Notes: generated by a model not told the origin, from the sequence alone. A stretch of DNA of 64,000 nucleotides from Agarivorans sp. Toyoura001 (GCF_005405585.1 NZ_BJEQ01000001.1:124001-188000); one strand, 5' to 3'; shown: positions 8,616 through 19,330, counted from the first letter of the stretch. Translations and numbers: made by a program.

Positions 8616-9926
8616 TTAGCTAAATTGCTCTTCTTCGGTAGAACCCGTTAACGCGGTTACTGAAGATTGACCACCTTGAATCACGTTGGTTACTTGGTCA
8701 AAGTAGCCCGTACCCACTTCTTGTTGGTGCGCTACGAAGGTGTAACCTCGGTCAGCAGCTTGGAACTCTTTCTCTTGAACCATGTTCACGTAGTGCTTCA
8801 TGCCCTCGCCCTGCGCGTAGTTATGCGCTAAGTCGAACATGTTGTACCACATGTTATGAATACCAGCTAAAGTAATGAACTGGTATTTATAGCCCATGTC
8901 GCTAAGCTCTTGCTGGAACTTAGCAATGGTTTCATCATCTAGATTCTTACGCCAGTTAAACGATGGTGAACAGTTGTAAGCCAACAGTTGCTCAGGGTGT
9001 TTAGCATGAATAGCTTCGGCAAATTTGCGAGCTTCTTCTAAACACGGCGTCGCTGTTTCACACCAAATCAAATCTGCGTATTCAGCATAAGCTAGGCCAC
9101 GACTAATCGCTTGATCGATACCCGCGTTTACTTTGTAGAAACCTTCTGCTGTGCGTTCACCTTGCACAAATTCAGCGTCATAAGGGTCAACATCTGAAGT
9201 CAACAAGTCGGCCGCATTTGCGTCGGTACGGGCAATAACCAGTGTTGGTACACCTGCTACATCAGCTGCAAATCGTGCAGCGACTAGCTTCTGAACCGCT
9301 TCTTGGGTTGGAACCAATACTTTACCGCCCATGTGACCACATTTTTTCACTGACGCTAATTGATCTTCAAAGTGAACACCTGCCGCACCTGCTTTGATCA
9401 TGTTTTTCATCAGTTCAAAGGCGTTTAGTACGCCGCCAAAACCTGCTTCAGCGTCTGCCACAATCGGCAAGAAGTAATCTAAGCCACCGTTTGCTGGCGA
9501 TAGGCCGTTCGCCCACTGAATTTGGTCAGCGCGCTGGAAAGAGTTATTAATGCGCTCAACCACTTTTGGCACAGAATCAACTGGGTACAAGGATTGGTCT
9601 GGGTACATGCTTGATGCAGAATTGTTATCGGCAGCAACCTGCCAACCAGATAGGTAAATGGCTTCAATGCCCGCTTTAGCTTGCTGAACGGCTTGGCCAC
9701 CGGTTAGCGCACCTAAACAGTTAACATAGCCTTTTTTGGCTTGGCCATTGACGAGAGACCATAATTTTTCTGCGCCGCGACGCGCGACTGTATTTTCTGG
9801 AATGAATGAACCGCGCAATTTAACAACTTCTTCCGCGCTATAAGGGCGCTTAACCCCTTTCCAACGAGGATTCTCTGCCCAGTCTTTTTCTAATGCTTGA
9901 ATTTGCTGTTCTCTTGTTAATGTCAT
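8616..9926 (-). CDS. aceA: Isocitrate lyase
   Basis: A 436-residue isocitrate lyase that cleaves isocitrate to glyoxylate and succinate in the glyoxylate bypass. Similarity to E. coli AceA is strong along the whole length. The catalytic signature KKCGHMGGK (Cys196) and the C-terminal STEEEQF-like tail are present. I place the start at the ATG at 9926, eight bases after GAGGG; a TTG two codons earlier lies too close to that site. No malate synthase gene adjoins, unlike the E. coli aceBAK operon, so it is a single-gene unit with its own terminator and a very long upstream region (to 10867). Confidence 0.96.
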   Translation of the reverse strand: MTLTREQQIQALEKDWAENPRWKGVKRPYSAEEVVKLRGSFIPENTVARRGAEKLWSLVNGQAKKGYVNCLGALTGGQAVQQAKAGIEAIYLSGWQVAADNNSASSMYPDQSLYPVDSVPKVVERINNSFQRADQIQWANGLSPANGGLDYFLPIVADAEAGFGGVLNAFELMKNMIKAGAAGVHFEDQLASVKKCGHMGGKVLVPTQEAVQKLVAARFAADVAGVPTLVIARTDANAADLLTSDVDPYDAEFVQGERTAEGFYKVNAGIDQAISRGLAYAEYADLIWCETATPCLEEARKFAEAIHAKHPEQLLAYNCSPSFNWRKNLDDETIAKFQQELSDMGYKYQFITLAGIHNMWYNMFDLAHNYAQGEGMKHYVNMVQEKEFQAADRGYTFVAHQQEVGTGYFDQVTNVIQGGQSSVTALTGSTEEEQFS

Positions 9927-10058
9927 GTTCAATCCCTCTTAGACCCTATTCCTAGATACAATTTATTTGTACCGCATATTCACGTAGTTCTTTCTATACC
10001 CGCTATAACTGCGGATTGTTTTAGTACACACCAAGCCAACAGGGCTTGGAAAATTTAA

Positions 10059-10103
10059 CTCAGTACTTTTACCTTTTTTTTGGTTTTATCTAAAAGTACT
10101 GAG
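10059..10103. repeat. 13-bp perfect inverted repeat upstream of aceA
   Basis: CTCAGTACTTTTA and TAAAAGTACTGAG flank a 19-base T-rich spacer, about 130 bases upstream of the aceA start. It could be a regulator site or a stem in the aceA leader RNA. No terminator-like T-run follows on the minus strand. Confidence 0.6.
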
Positions 10104-10822
10104 CCAATGTGTGAGACGCCATGGTCAGCATTATTATTGCTATTGGCTGTGGTTACTGCCTCACTGTAGCTGGGTTAAATAGGCCTCAGCCTGTTTAACA
10201 TGGTCGGCTAATGCGTTCAGTGTTTACCTACTGCTTATATGTCAAATGAATCACCCGTAAATTACGACCCAAAATGTAATAATCACGTAGTTGTAACTCA
10301 GGTTACGATAAGCAACAGCCTCAATGTTAAACACTAAAACTAAAGTCTCACCAGCAGATAAATTTAAAACAACCGTTTCAAAACCACCTCAAGACCCTGT
10401 TTTTTATATCATCGTAAAAAACAAAAGCAAAGCTTTATTTAAAGTAATAACTCTAAACAGGCAACATTTCAGCAACATCCCTGTTACTACAAAAGTCTAA
10501 AAAAGGAAGTTAATTACGTAACTAAATAACCTAATGACGTTATCGTAACGACTAGCGGGAGAACCAATTTACCCTTACGTAAACGTAAAGATTATTAGAA
10601 GTGAATGAAAAGAAACAAGAGAAGGCGATATTATCGATTAAAAATAGTAACTTAAGGAAAAATTAAAACAGTAGTTTAAATCTTATTTTGCAGTTTTCAC
10701 TGAGAGGTTGATCGTTGACTCGACCGAAGCTAAAAGTGAGTCGTTATAAAACAAAACTCTAATCTCTGACTGTTCAGACCAGAAAAACAAAATTTTTTTT
10801 AAAAAAATATTCGGAAAAATAA

Positions 10823-10847
10823 AAAAGCCGACAATATGCCGGCTTTT
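10823..10847 (-). terminator. Terminator of the pst-phoU operon
   Basis: AAAAGCCG / CGGCTTTT stem with a 9-base loop, followed on the minus strand by a T-rich tail, 21 bases after the phoU stop. Confidence 0.9.
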
Positions 10848-10867
10848 AACTGGGTAATACCGATTAA

Positions 10868-11572
10868 CTACAGCAGTTTTTCTACTTCATCACCAGCTAA
10901 ATGGCGAATATCCTTACCTCTTACGAAGTAGATAATGTACTCAGCAATGTTTTGGCAGCGGTCGCCAACACGCTCGATCGCTCTCGCAGCAGCTAAAGCA
11001 TCTAGTACCTGGGGAATAGAACGTGGATCTTCCATCATGTAAGTCATTAACTCACGAATCAAACGTTCGTATTCTTTATCTACTTTCTTATCTTCTTGGT
11101 GTACTTGCCACGCAGTTTCTACATCCATACGTGCAAACCCATCTAACACGTCGTGCAGCATTTTTGCCGTATGTTGGCCTAAATGCTCCAAACTGGTTAA
11201 CGATGCTTTAAAAGGTTTGTCCATATTGCGCTCAACCATACGTGCAATGCTTTCTGCAGCATCACCAATACGTTCTAAATCTGCAATGGTTTTAATAATG
11301 GCCATGACTATACGTAAGTCACTTGCGGCAGGCTGGCGCTTCGCAATAATGCGCGTACACTCTTCGTCTATCGCCACTTCAAAAGAGTTAACTTTGCTAT
11401 CGGTGGTGATAACTTTATTCACCAATTCAGCATCGGGCCGGCTTAACAAGCTAAGTGCGTCTTTTAGTTGCTGTTCAACTAATCCACCCATCGCCATAAT
11501 CTGATTACGCACATGATCCAGTTCAGCATTAAACTGACCAGATATGTGTTTATTCATATTTAACTTATCCAT
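10868..11572 (-). CDS. phoU: Phosphate-specific transport regulator PhoU
   Basis: A 234-residue cytoplasmic protein made of two PhoU three-helix repeats. Each repeat has the conserved E/D-rich metal-binding pattern ([20 protein letters not shown] around 85-105 and a second [13 protein letters not shown] near 200-215). PhoU links Pst transporter activity to the PhoR kinase and keeps the Pho regulon off when phosphate is plentiful. The ATG at 11572 is preceded by AGGAAGAG. It is last in pstC-pstA-pstB-phoU, 24 bases after pstB, and is followed by the operon terminator. Confidence 0.95.
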   Translation of the reverse strand: MDKLNMNKHISGQFNAELDHVRNQIMAMGGLVEQQLKDALSLLSRPDAELVNKVITTDSKVNSFEVAIDEECTRIIAKRQPAASDLRIVMAIIKTIADLERIGDAAESIARMVERNMDKPFKASLTSLEHLGQHTAKMLHDVLDGFARMDVETAWQVHQEDKKVDKEYERLIRELMTYMMEDPRSIPQVLDALAAARAIERVGDRCQNIAEYIIYFVRGKDIRHLAGDEVEKLL

Positions 11573-11596
11573 ATCTCTTCCTCAGCCACGGTATGG

Positions 11597-12415
11597 TTAA
11601 CCGTAGCGGCCTGTAATGTAATCTTCGGTTTGTTTCTTCGCCGGTGTGGTAAACAAGGTATTGGTATCAGCGTATTCCACCATGTCGCCCATATACATAA
11701 AGGCTGTTTGGTCGGATACACGCGCCGCTTGTTGCATATTGTGAGTCACAATCACCACGGTGTAACGACTCTTGAGGTCGTTAATCAGTTCTTCAATCGT
11801 CAATGTTGAAATTGGGTCGAGAGCTGATGTAGGTTCATCCAATAATAGCACTTCTGGCTCAATAGCAATGGCGCGGGCAATAACTAAACGTTGTTGCTGA
11901 CCACCTGATAAACCAAAGGCATTCTCGTGCAAACGATCTTTTACTTCTTCCCAAAGTGCTGCGCCACGTAATGAGCGCTCTACTGCTTCATCTAATACTC
12001 GGCGGTCTTTTATACCTTGCAGGCGTAAACCGTAAACTACATTCTCGTAAATTGATTTAGGGAATGGGTTTGGGCGCTGGAATACCATGCCCACATTACG
12101 TCGCAGCGCGGCAACATCTACGCTTTTGTCATAGATGTTTTGGCCATGCAGCATAATTTCGCCGCTAATTTTACAAATATCAACCAAGTCGTTCATGCGG
12201 TTAATACAACGCAACAAGGTAGATTTACCACAACCCGACGGGCCAATAAATGCGGTAACCTGCCCTTTAGGGATCTTCATCGATACGTCGAACAAGGCTT
12301 GTTTACTACCGTAGTAAAGATCGAGATTCTTTACTTCCAAAGCGGTTTGTTCTGCCGTTAAGTTAGCCAAATCTAATTTAGTATCTCGACTATTTTCTGT
12401 ATTCAAAGAAATCAT
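11597..12415 (-). CDS. pstB: Phosphate ABC transporter ATP-binding protein PstB
   Basis: A 272-residue ABC ATPase that powers phosphate uptake at the inner membrane. The Walker A motif GPSGCGKST is at residues 58-66, the signature LSGGQQQR at 169-176, Walker B LLLDEP at 190-195, and the switch histidine is in [14 protein letters not shown]. The PstB-typical [15 protein letters not shown] is present. It has an N-terminal extension of about 20 residues over the E. coli protein. Gaps to pstA and phoU are 27 and 24 bases. Confidence 0.96.
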   Translation of the reverse strand: MISLNTENSRDTKLDLANLTAEQTALEVKNLDLYYGSKQALFDVSMKIPKGQVTAFIGPSGCGKSTLLRCINRMNDLVDICKISGEIMLHGQNIYDKSVDVAALRRNVGMVFQRPNPFPKSIYENVVYGLRLQGIKDRRVLDEAVERSLRGAALWEEVKDRLHENAFGLSGGQQQRLVIARAIAIEPEVLLLDEPTSALDPISTLTIEELINDLKSRYTVVIVTHNMQQAARVSDQTAFMYMGDMVEYADTNTLFTTPAKKQTEDYITGRYG

Positions 12416-12442
12416 TTTTTTTCCTACAAATTTGCCGTTAGC

Positions 12443-14098
12443 TTATTGGTCTAACGTTTTAAACTTTTCACGTAAACGGTTACGGATTTGAATGGCTGCC
12501 AAGTTCAAGCCAATAATAACCGTTACCAATAAAAATGCAGTGGCATATACCAGAGGGCGTGCCGCTTCTACATTCGGGCTTTGGAAACCTACATCATAAA
12601 TGTGGAAACCTAAGTGCATGAACTTACGCTCAAGGTGAATAAACGGGAAGTTACCATCTAAAGGTAAGGTTGGCGCTAGCTTCACCACACCCACTAACAT
12701 TAATGGTGCTACTTCTCCTGCTGCACGAGCTACCGCTAAAATCAATCCCGTCATAATGGCTGGACTAGCCATAGGAATAACAATACGCCACAAGGTTTCT
12801 GCTTTGGTCGCACCTAACGCTAACGAACCTTGACGAACCGCACTTGGAATACGCGACAAGCCTTCTTCAGTGGAAACAATAACCACCGGTAAGGTAAGAA
12901 TAGCTAAGGTTAAGGCTGCCCAAATTACCCCTGGCGAACCAAAGGTAGGTGTGGGTAAAGACTCTTGATAGAACAAGGAATCAATACTGCCTCCTAGCAT
13001 GTACACAAAGAAACCTAAGCCAAATACGCCGTATACAATAGACGGCACACCCGCTAAGTTAATCACCGCGATACGAATCAAGCGAGTTAAGCTGTTATTA
13101 CCCGCATATTCGTGCAAGTAAATAGCGGCAACCACACCTAAAGGCGTAACAATAACCGCCATCAGCATTACCATGAATACCGTACCAAAGATGGCCGGGA
13201 ATACCCCGCCCTCGGTATTCGCTTCACGCGGTTCAGATACAATAAACTTGGTTGCTTGATGTACCCAATGGCCTACTTTATCGAACCAGTTCATCTCGTT
13301 AGGGAAGAACACATCCAATACATTGTCCATTGGAATGGTCACCAACTCGCCACGCATATCGCGAATAATAAGTTGGTCACGACGCGCATCGTCTCGGTAA
13401 GCGAACAACTGCTTCTCTAATACCAAGTAATCTTGATGAAGCTGTTCTTCTTCGGCCTCAATACCCGCTAGGCGCTCAGCGGTTAACTCTTCAGCCATTT
13501 CATATTTACGCTGTTTAAGGCGTAAACGCTCTAGGCTGTAGTTAATGCTACCAATATCGCTGCGTTGCAACGAGTCAGCTTGTTCAATAATGTCGTTTGA
13601 ACGCTCTAACAGCTCATACAGTGTTGCGTGGTCAGTATCTAAAGAAGCGTCAATGGTTTCGCCGCCTTTAACAATACCTTCAACGTAACCATAAAAGTTA
13701 CCGTTGGTTCTGCGCTCTACCACCGCAATATTTTCTGGGCGTGTCTTCGACAAGATTTCGTTTTCAGTTAGCCAGCGAAAATCTAGATCAACATATTCGC
13801 GGTTACCGGTTTTTATTAGAAAACGTTCTACAAAATCACCGTCTAAGCCTTCTAAGTTAGCACCAGAGGCTTGTAAGCGCTCAATTGGCACTAACTCTGT
13901 TTCGTACAGTTCACCAATAACCGTTTGGTTTTTGCCAAACTGATGAACTTCCATTTCAAGCACTGGGCTTGGCCAGAAGTAAACTAAGCCTCGTGCGGCA
14001 ATCAGTAGCAGTAATCCAATTACTGCTACTAAGCTTATGCTTACCGCACCGGCTGTCATCCAAATCCACGGGTTACCTGATTTAAACCACTTATTCAT
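12443..14098 (-). CDS. pstA: Phosphate ABC transporter permease PstA (long form)
   Basis: A 551-residue permease, almost twice the length of E. coli PstA (296). The first membrane segment (about residues 11-40) is followed by a periplasmic insert of roughly 240 residues with a charged coiled-coil stretch around 190-240. The permease core fills the C-terminal half, with the ABC coupling motif in SLALGATKAETLWRIVIP. Long PstA and PstC proteins of this kind occur together in marine gammaproteobacteria. It acts with PstC as the channel, PstB as ATPase and PstS as binding protein. Confidence 0.92.
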   Translation of the reverse strand: MNKWFKSGNPWIWMTAGAVSISLVAVIGLLLLIAARGLVYFWPSPVLEMEVHQFGKNQTVIGELYETELVPIERLQASGANLEGLDGDFVERFLIKTGNREYVDLDFRWLTENEILSKTRPENIAVVERRTNGNFYGYVEGIVKGGETIDASLDTDHATLYELLERSNDIIEQADSLQRSDIGSINYSLERLRLKQRKYEMAEELTAERLAGIEAEEEQLHQDYLVLEKQLFAYRDDARRDQLIIRDMRGELVTIPMDNVLDVFFPNEMNWFDKVGHWVHQATKFIVSEPREANTEGGVFPAIFGTVFMVMLMAVIVTPLGVVAAIYLHEYAGNNSLTRLIRIAVINLAGVPSIVYGVFGLGFFVYMLGGSIDSLFYQESLPTPTFGSPGVIWAALTLAILTLPVVIVSTEEGLSRIPSAVRQGSLALGATKAETLWRIVIPMASPAIMTGLILAVARAAGEVAPLMLVGVVKLAPTLPLDGNFPFIHLERKFMHLGFHIYDVGFQSPNVEAARPLVYATAFLLVTVIIGLNLAAIQIRNRLREKFKTLDQ

Positions 14099-14119
14099 CG
14101 GTTAGTTCCCATATCCCTA

Positions 14120-16330
14120 TTACAGCGAGCTGTATTTGTCGCGCAGACGTTGGCGCACAAATTCAGCAATGGTGTTAAATGCGAAGGTAAATACAAACAA
14201 AACAAAGGCCGCTAAGAACAGCACTCGGTAATGTGAGCTTCCCACTTCAGACTCTGGCATTTCTACCGCGATGTTAGCCGACAAAGTACGCATACCCTGG
14301 AAGATACTCCAATCCATTACCGGAGTATTACCCGTGGCCATCAGTACAATCATGGTCTCGCCAACTGCGCGACCTAGGCCCATCATTACGGCCGAGAAAA
14401 TTCCTGGGCTGGCGGTAAGAATGACTACCTTAGTCAAGGTTTGCCAAGGCGTAGCGCCTAACGCTAACGAGCCATTGCTCAAGTGCTTAGGCACCGAGAA
14501 AATCGCATCTTCGGCAATTGAGAAAATAGTCGGAATAACCGCAAAACCCATGGCTAAACCCACCACCATTGAGTTACGTTGGTCAAAACTAATCCCTAAC
14601 TCGTTGGTCAGGTACAAACGTGCATCGCCGTCAAACATCCATTGCTCAAGCGCAGGACTAATTTGAATACAGCCCCAACCAATAAACAGTACTACTGGGA
14701 TAAGCACGATGGCGTCCCAACCGTCTGGTAATAGTTGACGCACTTTCTTCGGCATTTTTGACCAAGCAAAAGCAGTGGCTAGGAAGCCGACCGGCAGTAA
14801 CACCATAATGGCGATAACACCGGGTAAGTTGTCTTCAATAAGAGGGGCTAACCATAAGCCGGCTAAGAAGCCCAAAATTACCGTAGGTAAAGCTTCCATA
14901 ATTTCAACGGTAGGCTTAACCACTTTACGTAGCGGCGCAGACATAAAGTAAGCGGTGTAAATAGCACCAGCTAAGGCAATGGGTGCAGCAAATAACATCG
15001 CATAAAATGCAGCTTTAATGGTACCGAAGGAAATCGGCACTAAACTCAATTTAGGCTCAAAGTCATCACTGGCCGAGGTTGATTGCCAAACATATTGCGG
15101 TTCTGGGTAACCTTCGTACCAAATTTTGCTCCACAATGCGCGCCAAGTTACTTCTGGGTGCTCATTATCTACGTGGTAAAATTCTAGGCCCTTCTCAGAT
15201 TCTGTTAATAAGCCGCTGGCACGTGGTGAGAAGGCTAAACCAAAGGCTTTAGAGTCGGTCATCTCGCGCACTAAACGCCCACCGCCAGTAGTGTGAAATA
15301 GGGTAATAGACCCATCTTCGCCACTTACTGCAAACCCTTTGCGGAAATACTCAACACCAATCTCATTAATTTTAGTGCCAGCGTTAAACTCGCGAATTTG
15401 AGTGAGTTTGCGTACGCCATCTTTAGCCACATCAAACCACTGAGTAATACTGCCATTGTCGTTTGCAACAATCAGCGAGCTAGCGCCAGTGAGTAAGGCA
15501 AGGTCTGTAACATTAGCGTCTTTACTGTTGATGAAATCAACCGAGTTTAAACGCACATCGTCAATGTTTGAAATGTTGTAGTTTGCTAGTTGGTTACCGC
15601 TGCGAATATACAAACGACGCAAGTCAGGTGTGACCAACATTTGATCAACACTTTTTGGCAGACTCGGAATTTCAGCGAGTTCAGGCAACCATTCTAAAGA
15701 CTCGCTAAACATGTCTTCTTCGGCTTCTAAACGTACCAACATACCTCGGCCATCTTCGGTAATGGCGGCTACTACCGCAGACTCTTCTTCGCGCTCAAAC
15801 GCCAACTGAACAATAGGCTGCCCTTGGGCATCAATGCTCAATGCTTGCTCACCCATTGGGTAGTCTAAGCTCGGCGTAATTAAGCGTTTGTCGTTGGGGT
15901 AACTAACGCCAAACTTCGGCGCAACCACGTAAGCTGTACCTTCACGAGTACCGTAGGCCACTAAACCTTGGTTTGGCACTGTGCGGTCTGCCGCAGTTAT
16001 TTCTGCGTCAACTTGATAGTCTGTAAACTCACGCGGCGTATCGGTTAGGTTGAAGAAACGTAAGCGGCCATCACTGTTAAAGCGATAGGCAATTTCATTT
16101 TGTTCTTCAACACCAATGGCCACGGTAGTATGACTATCGTTTAGCGGAATGGTTTTTGACTTTTCTAAGCTAGCACCATAAAAAATAGGTGCTACCACGT
16201 ACAATAAATAGAAGAAAATTAAGATCAACGCCAAAAGAACCACAATTCCGCCAGCACTTACGCTGTAGCGGGTTAGTCGGTCCTTAATTTGCCGCTGAGC
16301 ACTACTATTAAATGACACTGACTGCGTCAT
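14120..16330 (-). CDS. pstC: Phosphate ABC transporter permease PstC (long form)
   Basis: A 736-residue permease, over twice the E. coli PstC length (319). After one membrane segment (about residues 24-50) comes a periplasmic region of some 380 residues with repeated beta-type patterns resembling a propeller. The PstC membrane core starts near residue 430 (FGTIKAAFYAMLFAAPIALAG). The coupling motif is in SLALGATPWQTLTKVV. It is first in the pstCAB-phoU operon and has a clear Pho box 37 bases upstream of the start. The pstS gene is not adjacent; a PstS-like protein is encoded at 37465-38439. Confidence 0.92.
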   Translation of the reverse strand: MTQSVSFNSSAQRQIKDRLTRYSVSAGGIVVLLALILIFFYLLYVVAPIFYGASLEKSKTIPLNDSHTTVAIGVEEQNEIAYRFNSDGRLRFFNLTDTPREFTDYQVDAEITAADRTVPNQGLVAYGTREGTAYVVAPKFGVSYPNDKRLITPSLDYPMGEQALSIDAQGQPIVQLAFEREEESAVVAAITEDGRGMLVRLEAEEDMFSESLEWLPELAEIPSLPKSVDQMLVTPDLRRLYIRSGNQLANYNISNIDDVRLNSVDFINSKDANVTDLALLTGASSLIVANDNGSITQWFDVAKDGVRKLTQIREFNAGTKINEIGVEYFRKGFAVSGEDGSITLFHTTGGGRLVREMTDSKAFGLAFSPRASGLLTESEKGLEFYHVDNEHPEVTWRALWSKIWYEGYPEPQYVWQSTSASDDFEPKLSLVPISFGTIKAAFYAMLFAAPIALAGAIYTAYFMSAPLRKVVKPTVEIMEALPTVILGFLAGLWLAPLIEDNLPGVIAIMVLLPVGFLATAFAWSKMPKKVRQLLPDGWDAIVLIPVVLFIGWGCIQISPALEQWMFDGDARLYLTNELGISFDQRNSMVVGLAMGFAVIPTIFSIAEDAIFSVPKHLSNGSLALGATPWQTLTKVVILTASPGIFSAVMMGLGRAVGETMIVLMATGNTPVMDWSIFQGMRTLSANIAVEMPESEVGSSHYRVLFLAAFVLFVFTFAFNTIAEFVRQRLRDKYSSL

Positions 16331-16366
16331 ATATCCCTCACAATTTAATAGATCTGGCGAAAGTAT

Positions 16367-16395
16367 ATGGCAGTTTTATGACAGTATTGTTACAG
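16367..16395 (-). promoter_or_regulatory. Pho box upstream of pstC
   Basis: On the minus strand CTGTCATAAAACTGCCAT matches the PhoB box consensus CTGTCATAWAWCTGTCAY at 17 of 18 positions. It is preceded by a third 11-bp repeat starting CTGTAACAATA, so there are three tandem half-sites. The rest of the 322-base gap (16331-16652) holds the divergent promoter region of the ACT-domain gene, where I see no further motif. Confidence 0.88.
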
Positions 16396-16652
16396 AGCGA
16401 AATACTAAAAAAAATGTCACAATTTTGAGGGCTTTAAGGGGCTTACTGTTCTATCATTAGCAAGCCAGTGCTACATTTGTATGTAGCTAATATTACAGTG
16501 AAATTATATTGCGTAGGTGGGTGATTTTTCTTCAAGTGCGCGGGCTTACATCTTCCTAAATCAATAAAAGCTATGCATACTTTAATCCCTCGGGAATTAC
16601 GCTTAGTTTTCTGCACTTAGCGCGATAACCTACCCTACTAAGGAGCAACAAG

Positions 16653-17156
16653 ATGAAACAACTCGTAGTCAGCGTAATTGGTAAAGACCGCCCCGGTATT
16701 GTAGACCAATTATCTTCTTTAGTAGTGCAACATAAAGGCAACTGGCTAGCCAGCAGTTTAACCGAGCTTGCCGGGCAGTTTGCCGGCATTCTGCATATAG
16801 AGGTAGACGAACAGCACTTAGCTATCCTAAGCCATGCCTTACAAGATCAAGATGGCTTATTGGTTAACATCGCAGAAGGCGATAAAAGTGGCGATGCAGA
16901 GCAAGCTCAAGTGGCTATTACCGTTACAGCCAACGATCGTGTAGGCATTGTTAAAGAAGTCACTCAAGCGCTAAATGCACTAGGTGTTAGCATCACTGAA
17001 ATAAACACCCTTGTTGCCAGCGCGCCTAACTGGGGCGGCCTTATCTTTACCGCGCATCTATTAGTACCTTGCGCTAATGAAGAGCAGCTAGGTAATATTC
17101 AAGATTCTTTGGAATCACTAGCTGATGATTTGATGGTAGATTTTGACCAAGACTAG
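16653..17156 (+). CDS. ACT-domain regulator of the GcvR family
   Basis: A 167-residue cytoplasmic protein with two ACT domains (about 1-75, starting KQLVVSVIGKDRPGIVDQLS, and 88-165, with VTANDRVGIVKEVTQAL). This arrangement is that of GcvR, the co-repressor that acts with GcvA on the glycine cleavage operon in E. coli. No gcv gene is present, so the target is unproven. AAGGAG lies seven bases before the ATG. It is 36 bases upstream of ppk on the same strand and may be co-transcribed with it. Confidence 0.8.
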   Translation: MKQLVVSVIGKDRPGIVDQLSSLVVQHKGNWLASSLTELAGQFAGILHIEVDEQHLAILSHALQDQDGLLVNIAEGDKSGDAEQAQVAITVTANDRVGIVKEVTQALNALGVSITEINTLVASAPNWGGLIFTAHLLVPCANEEQLGNIQDSLESLADDLMVDFDQD

Positions 17157-17192
17157 ATGAGTAACTTAAGCAGTATTTTATATAGGTGACCA

Positions 17193-19274
17193 ATGAGCGA
17201 CAGTCTTTATATTGAGAAAGAGTTAAGTTGGCTTTCGTTTAACCAACGTGTTTTGCAAGAAGCCCAAGATCACTCCGTGCCTATCATCGAGCGAGTGCGC
17301 TTTTTAGGGATTTTTTCTAATAACCAAGATGAGTTTTATAAAGTACGCGTGGCAGCACTAAAACGCAGAATCATCTTAAATGAGTTAAAACAGAAAGACG
17401 ACGGCTCGATCAAGTTACTTAGTGACGTACAAGCAAAACTTGCCGAGCTACAGCAAGACTTTGATGAGACCTACCGAGAAATTATTCTCACATTAGCGCG
17501 CCGTAATATCTTCCTGATTAATGAAGACCAGCTAAGTGATAATCATCAAAACTGGGTGCGTAAATACTTTAAAGACAAAGTACTTCGTCACATCACACCC
17601 ATTGTTATTACTAAACGTACAGACTTGGTTCGCTTCTTAAAAGATGAGTACACCTACTTAGCGGTTGAAGTTAAAAAAGGGGACAAAGAAAGTCACTTGT
17701 TGATTGAGATCCCCACCGATACCCTACCGCGCTTTGTAGTATTGCCGCCAGATGGTTCTAAAACCCGCAAAACAATGATCATCTTAGATAATATTATCCG
17801 TTTTTGTTTGGATGATTTACTGCGTGGATTTTACGAATACGACACCATATCGGCATACTCAATTAAAATGACCCGCGATGCAGACTACGATCTCACCGAT
17901 GAGGTAGACCAAGGTTTATTAGAAAAAATGTCTGGAGGCATTAAACAGCGTTTAACAGCAGAACCGGTGCGTTTTGTTTACGACAGAGAAATGCCCAACA
18001 GTATGATCAAACGCTTGAGTAAAATGCTGCACATCTCAAAACTAGACCACAGTGTAAGCGGCAGTCGTTATCATAACTTTAAAGACTTCATTGGCTTTCC
18101 AAACGTGGGCAGGAAGTACCTAGAAAACAACAAGATTCCGGCATTAAATTGCCGAGATTTTGATAGCTTTGATACCGTATTTGACGCTATCAGCGCGCGT
18201 GATATTTTGCTGTATTACCCTTACCATAAATTCCGTTATATTTCGGAGTTTGTTCGCCAAGCCTCGTTTGACCCTAAAGTCAGCAGCATCAAAATCAACA
18301 TTTATCGGGTGGCCAAAAAATCTCACCTAATGAACTCGTTAATTGACGCCGCCAATAATGGCAAACGCGTCACCGTAGTGATTGAATTACGCGCTCGTTT
18401 CGATGAAGGCGCAAACATTGGTTGGGCACAAATGCTCACCGATGCCGGCGTAAAAGTAGTATTTGGCGTGCCCTCGCTAAAAGTGCACTCTAAGTTGTTG
18501 CTTGTTACACGTAAAGAAGGCGACCAAAGGGTATTTTATAGCCATATTGGTACTGGTAACTTCCATGAAAAAACCGCCAAAATTTACACAGATTTTGCGC
18601 TATTTACTAAAAACCAAGAGATTGGCCAAGAAGTAGAAAACGTATTTCGTTTTATTCAGCAGCCTTATCGACGCTTTAAGTTCCAGCACTTAATTGTTTC
18701 GCCTAACGATACTCGTCGCCGCTTGTTCAGCTTAATTGATTACGAGATAAACCAAGCCAACTTAGGCCACCCTGCAGCCATTACCATTAAGGTAAACAAC
18801 TTAGTTGATAAAGGCTTAGTGACCCGTTTGTATGCAGCAAGCAAAGCTGGGGTAAAAATTCGCATGGTGATCCGCGGCATGTGTTCGTTAGTGCCAGGTT
18901 TAGAGGGGGTAAGCGACAATATCCGTATTATTAGTATTGTTGACCGCTTCTTAGAACACCCTCGAGTATTTCATTTCCACCACAGTGGAGAAGATCAGGT
19001 CTACATTGCCTCGTTCGACTGGATGACTCGAAACATTGAAGAACGAGTTGAAGTGGGTGTACCTATTTATGATGAAGAATTAAAACAGCGGGTTATCGAC
19101 TTACTAGAGCTGCAGTTTGCTGATACCACCAAGGCGCGAGTATTAGATGGCAAACAACAAAACTTGTATGTGAGCCGCGGTAATCGCCGTAAAATTCGCT
19201 CGCAAATTTGGACCCATGATTACCTAAAAGCCATTGAATCTAAGCCACGCCGAGTAATAACAAGTGATGAGTAA
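17193..19274 (+). CDS. ppk: Polyphosphate kinase 1
   Basis: A 693-residue PPK1, which makes polyphosphate reversibly from ATP. The N-terminal domain starts YIEKELSWLSFNQRVLQEA. The two phospholipase-D-like catalytic domains follow, with the autophosphorylated histidine in KVHSKLLL (H432) and a second conserved histidine in YSHIGTGNFHEKTAKIY (H451). Length and motif spacing agree with E. coli PPK1 (688). No exopolyphosphatase gene adjoins. It is read with the upstream ACT-domain gene and ends at a strong terminator. Association with the nearby pst operon suits phosphate storage. Confidence 0.96.
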   Translation: MSDSLYIEKELSWLSFNQRVLQEAQDHSVPIIERVRFLGIFSNNQDEFYKVRVAALKRRIILNELKQKDDGSIKLLSDVQAKLAELQQDFDETYREIILTLARRNIFLINEDQLSDNHQNWVRKYFKDKVLRHITPIVITKRTDLVRFLKDEYTYLAVEVKKGDKESHLLIEIPTDTLPRFVVLPPDGSKTRKTMIILDNIIRFCLDDLLRGFYEYDTISAYSIKMTRDADYDLTDEVDQGLLEKMSGGIKQRLTAEPVRFVYDREMPNSMIKRLSKMLHISKLDHSVSGSRYHNFKDFIGFPNVGRKYLENNKIPALNCRDFDSFDTVFDAISARDILLYYPYHKFRYISEFVRQASFDPKVSSIKINIYRVAKKSHLMNSLIDAANNGKRVTVVIELRARFDEGANIGWAQMLTDAGVKVVFGVPSLKVHSKLLLVTRKEGDQRVFYSHIGTGNFHEKTAKIYTDFALFTKNQEIGQEVENVFRFIQQPYRRFKFQHLIVSPNDTRRRLFSLIDYEINQANLGHPAAITIKVNNLVDKGLVTRLYAASKAGVKIRMVIRGMCSLVPGLEGVSDNIRIISIVDRFLEHPRVFHFHHSGEDQVYIASFDWMTRNIEERVEVGVPIYDEELKQRVIDLLELQFADTTKARVLDGKQQNLYVSRGNRRKIRSQIWTHDYLKAIESKPRRVITSDE

Positions 19275-19300
19275 TGTAGAATAAGCAAAGCGCTAACATT

Positions 19301-19330
19301 AAGCCGACCCATCTTAACGTCGGCTTTTTT
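19301..19330 (+). terminator. Terminator of ppk
   Basis: AAGCCGAC / GTCGGCTT, an 8-bp perfect stem, followed by a T-run, 26 bases after the ppk stop. Confidence 0.9.

Larger units (their letters stand above)
9927..10867. other. 940-base non-coding region between aceA and phoU
   Basis: No frame here looks coding. It holds the aceA upstream region, a 7-bp hairpin (CCAAGCC / GGCTTGG, 10031-10049), a 13-bp inverted repeat (10059-10103), short palindromic patches with TTACGTAA and CGTTATCGTAACG around 10540-10590, and the phoU terminator at 10823. Both aceA and phoU are read leftward, so most of it is probably aceA control sequence. Confidence 0.6.
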
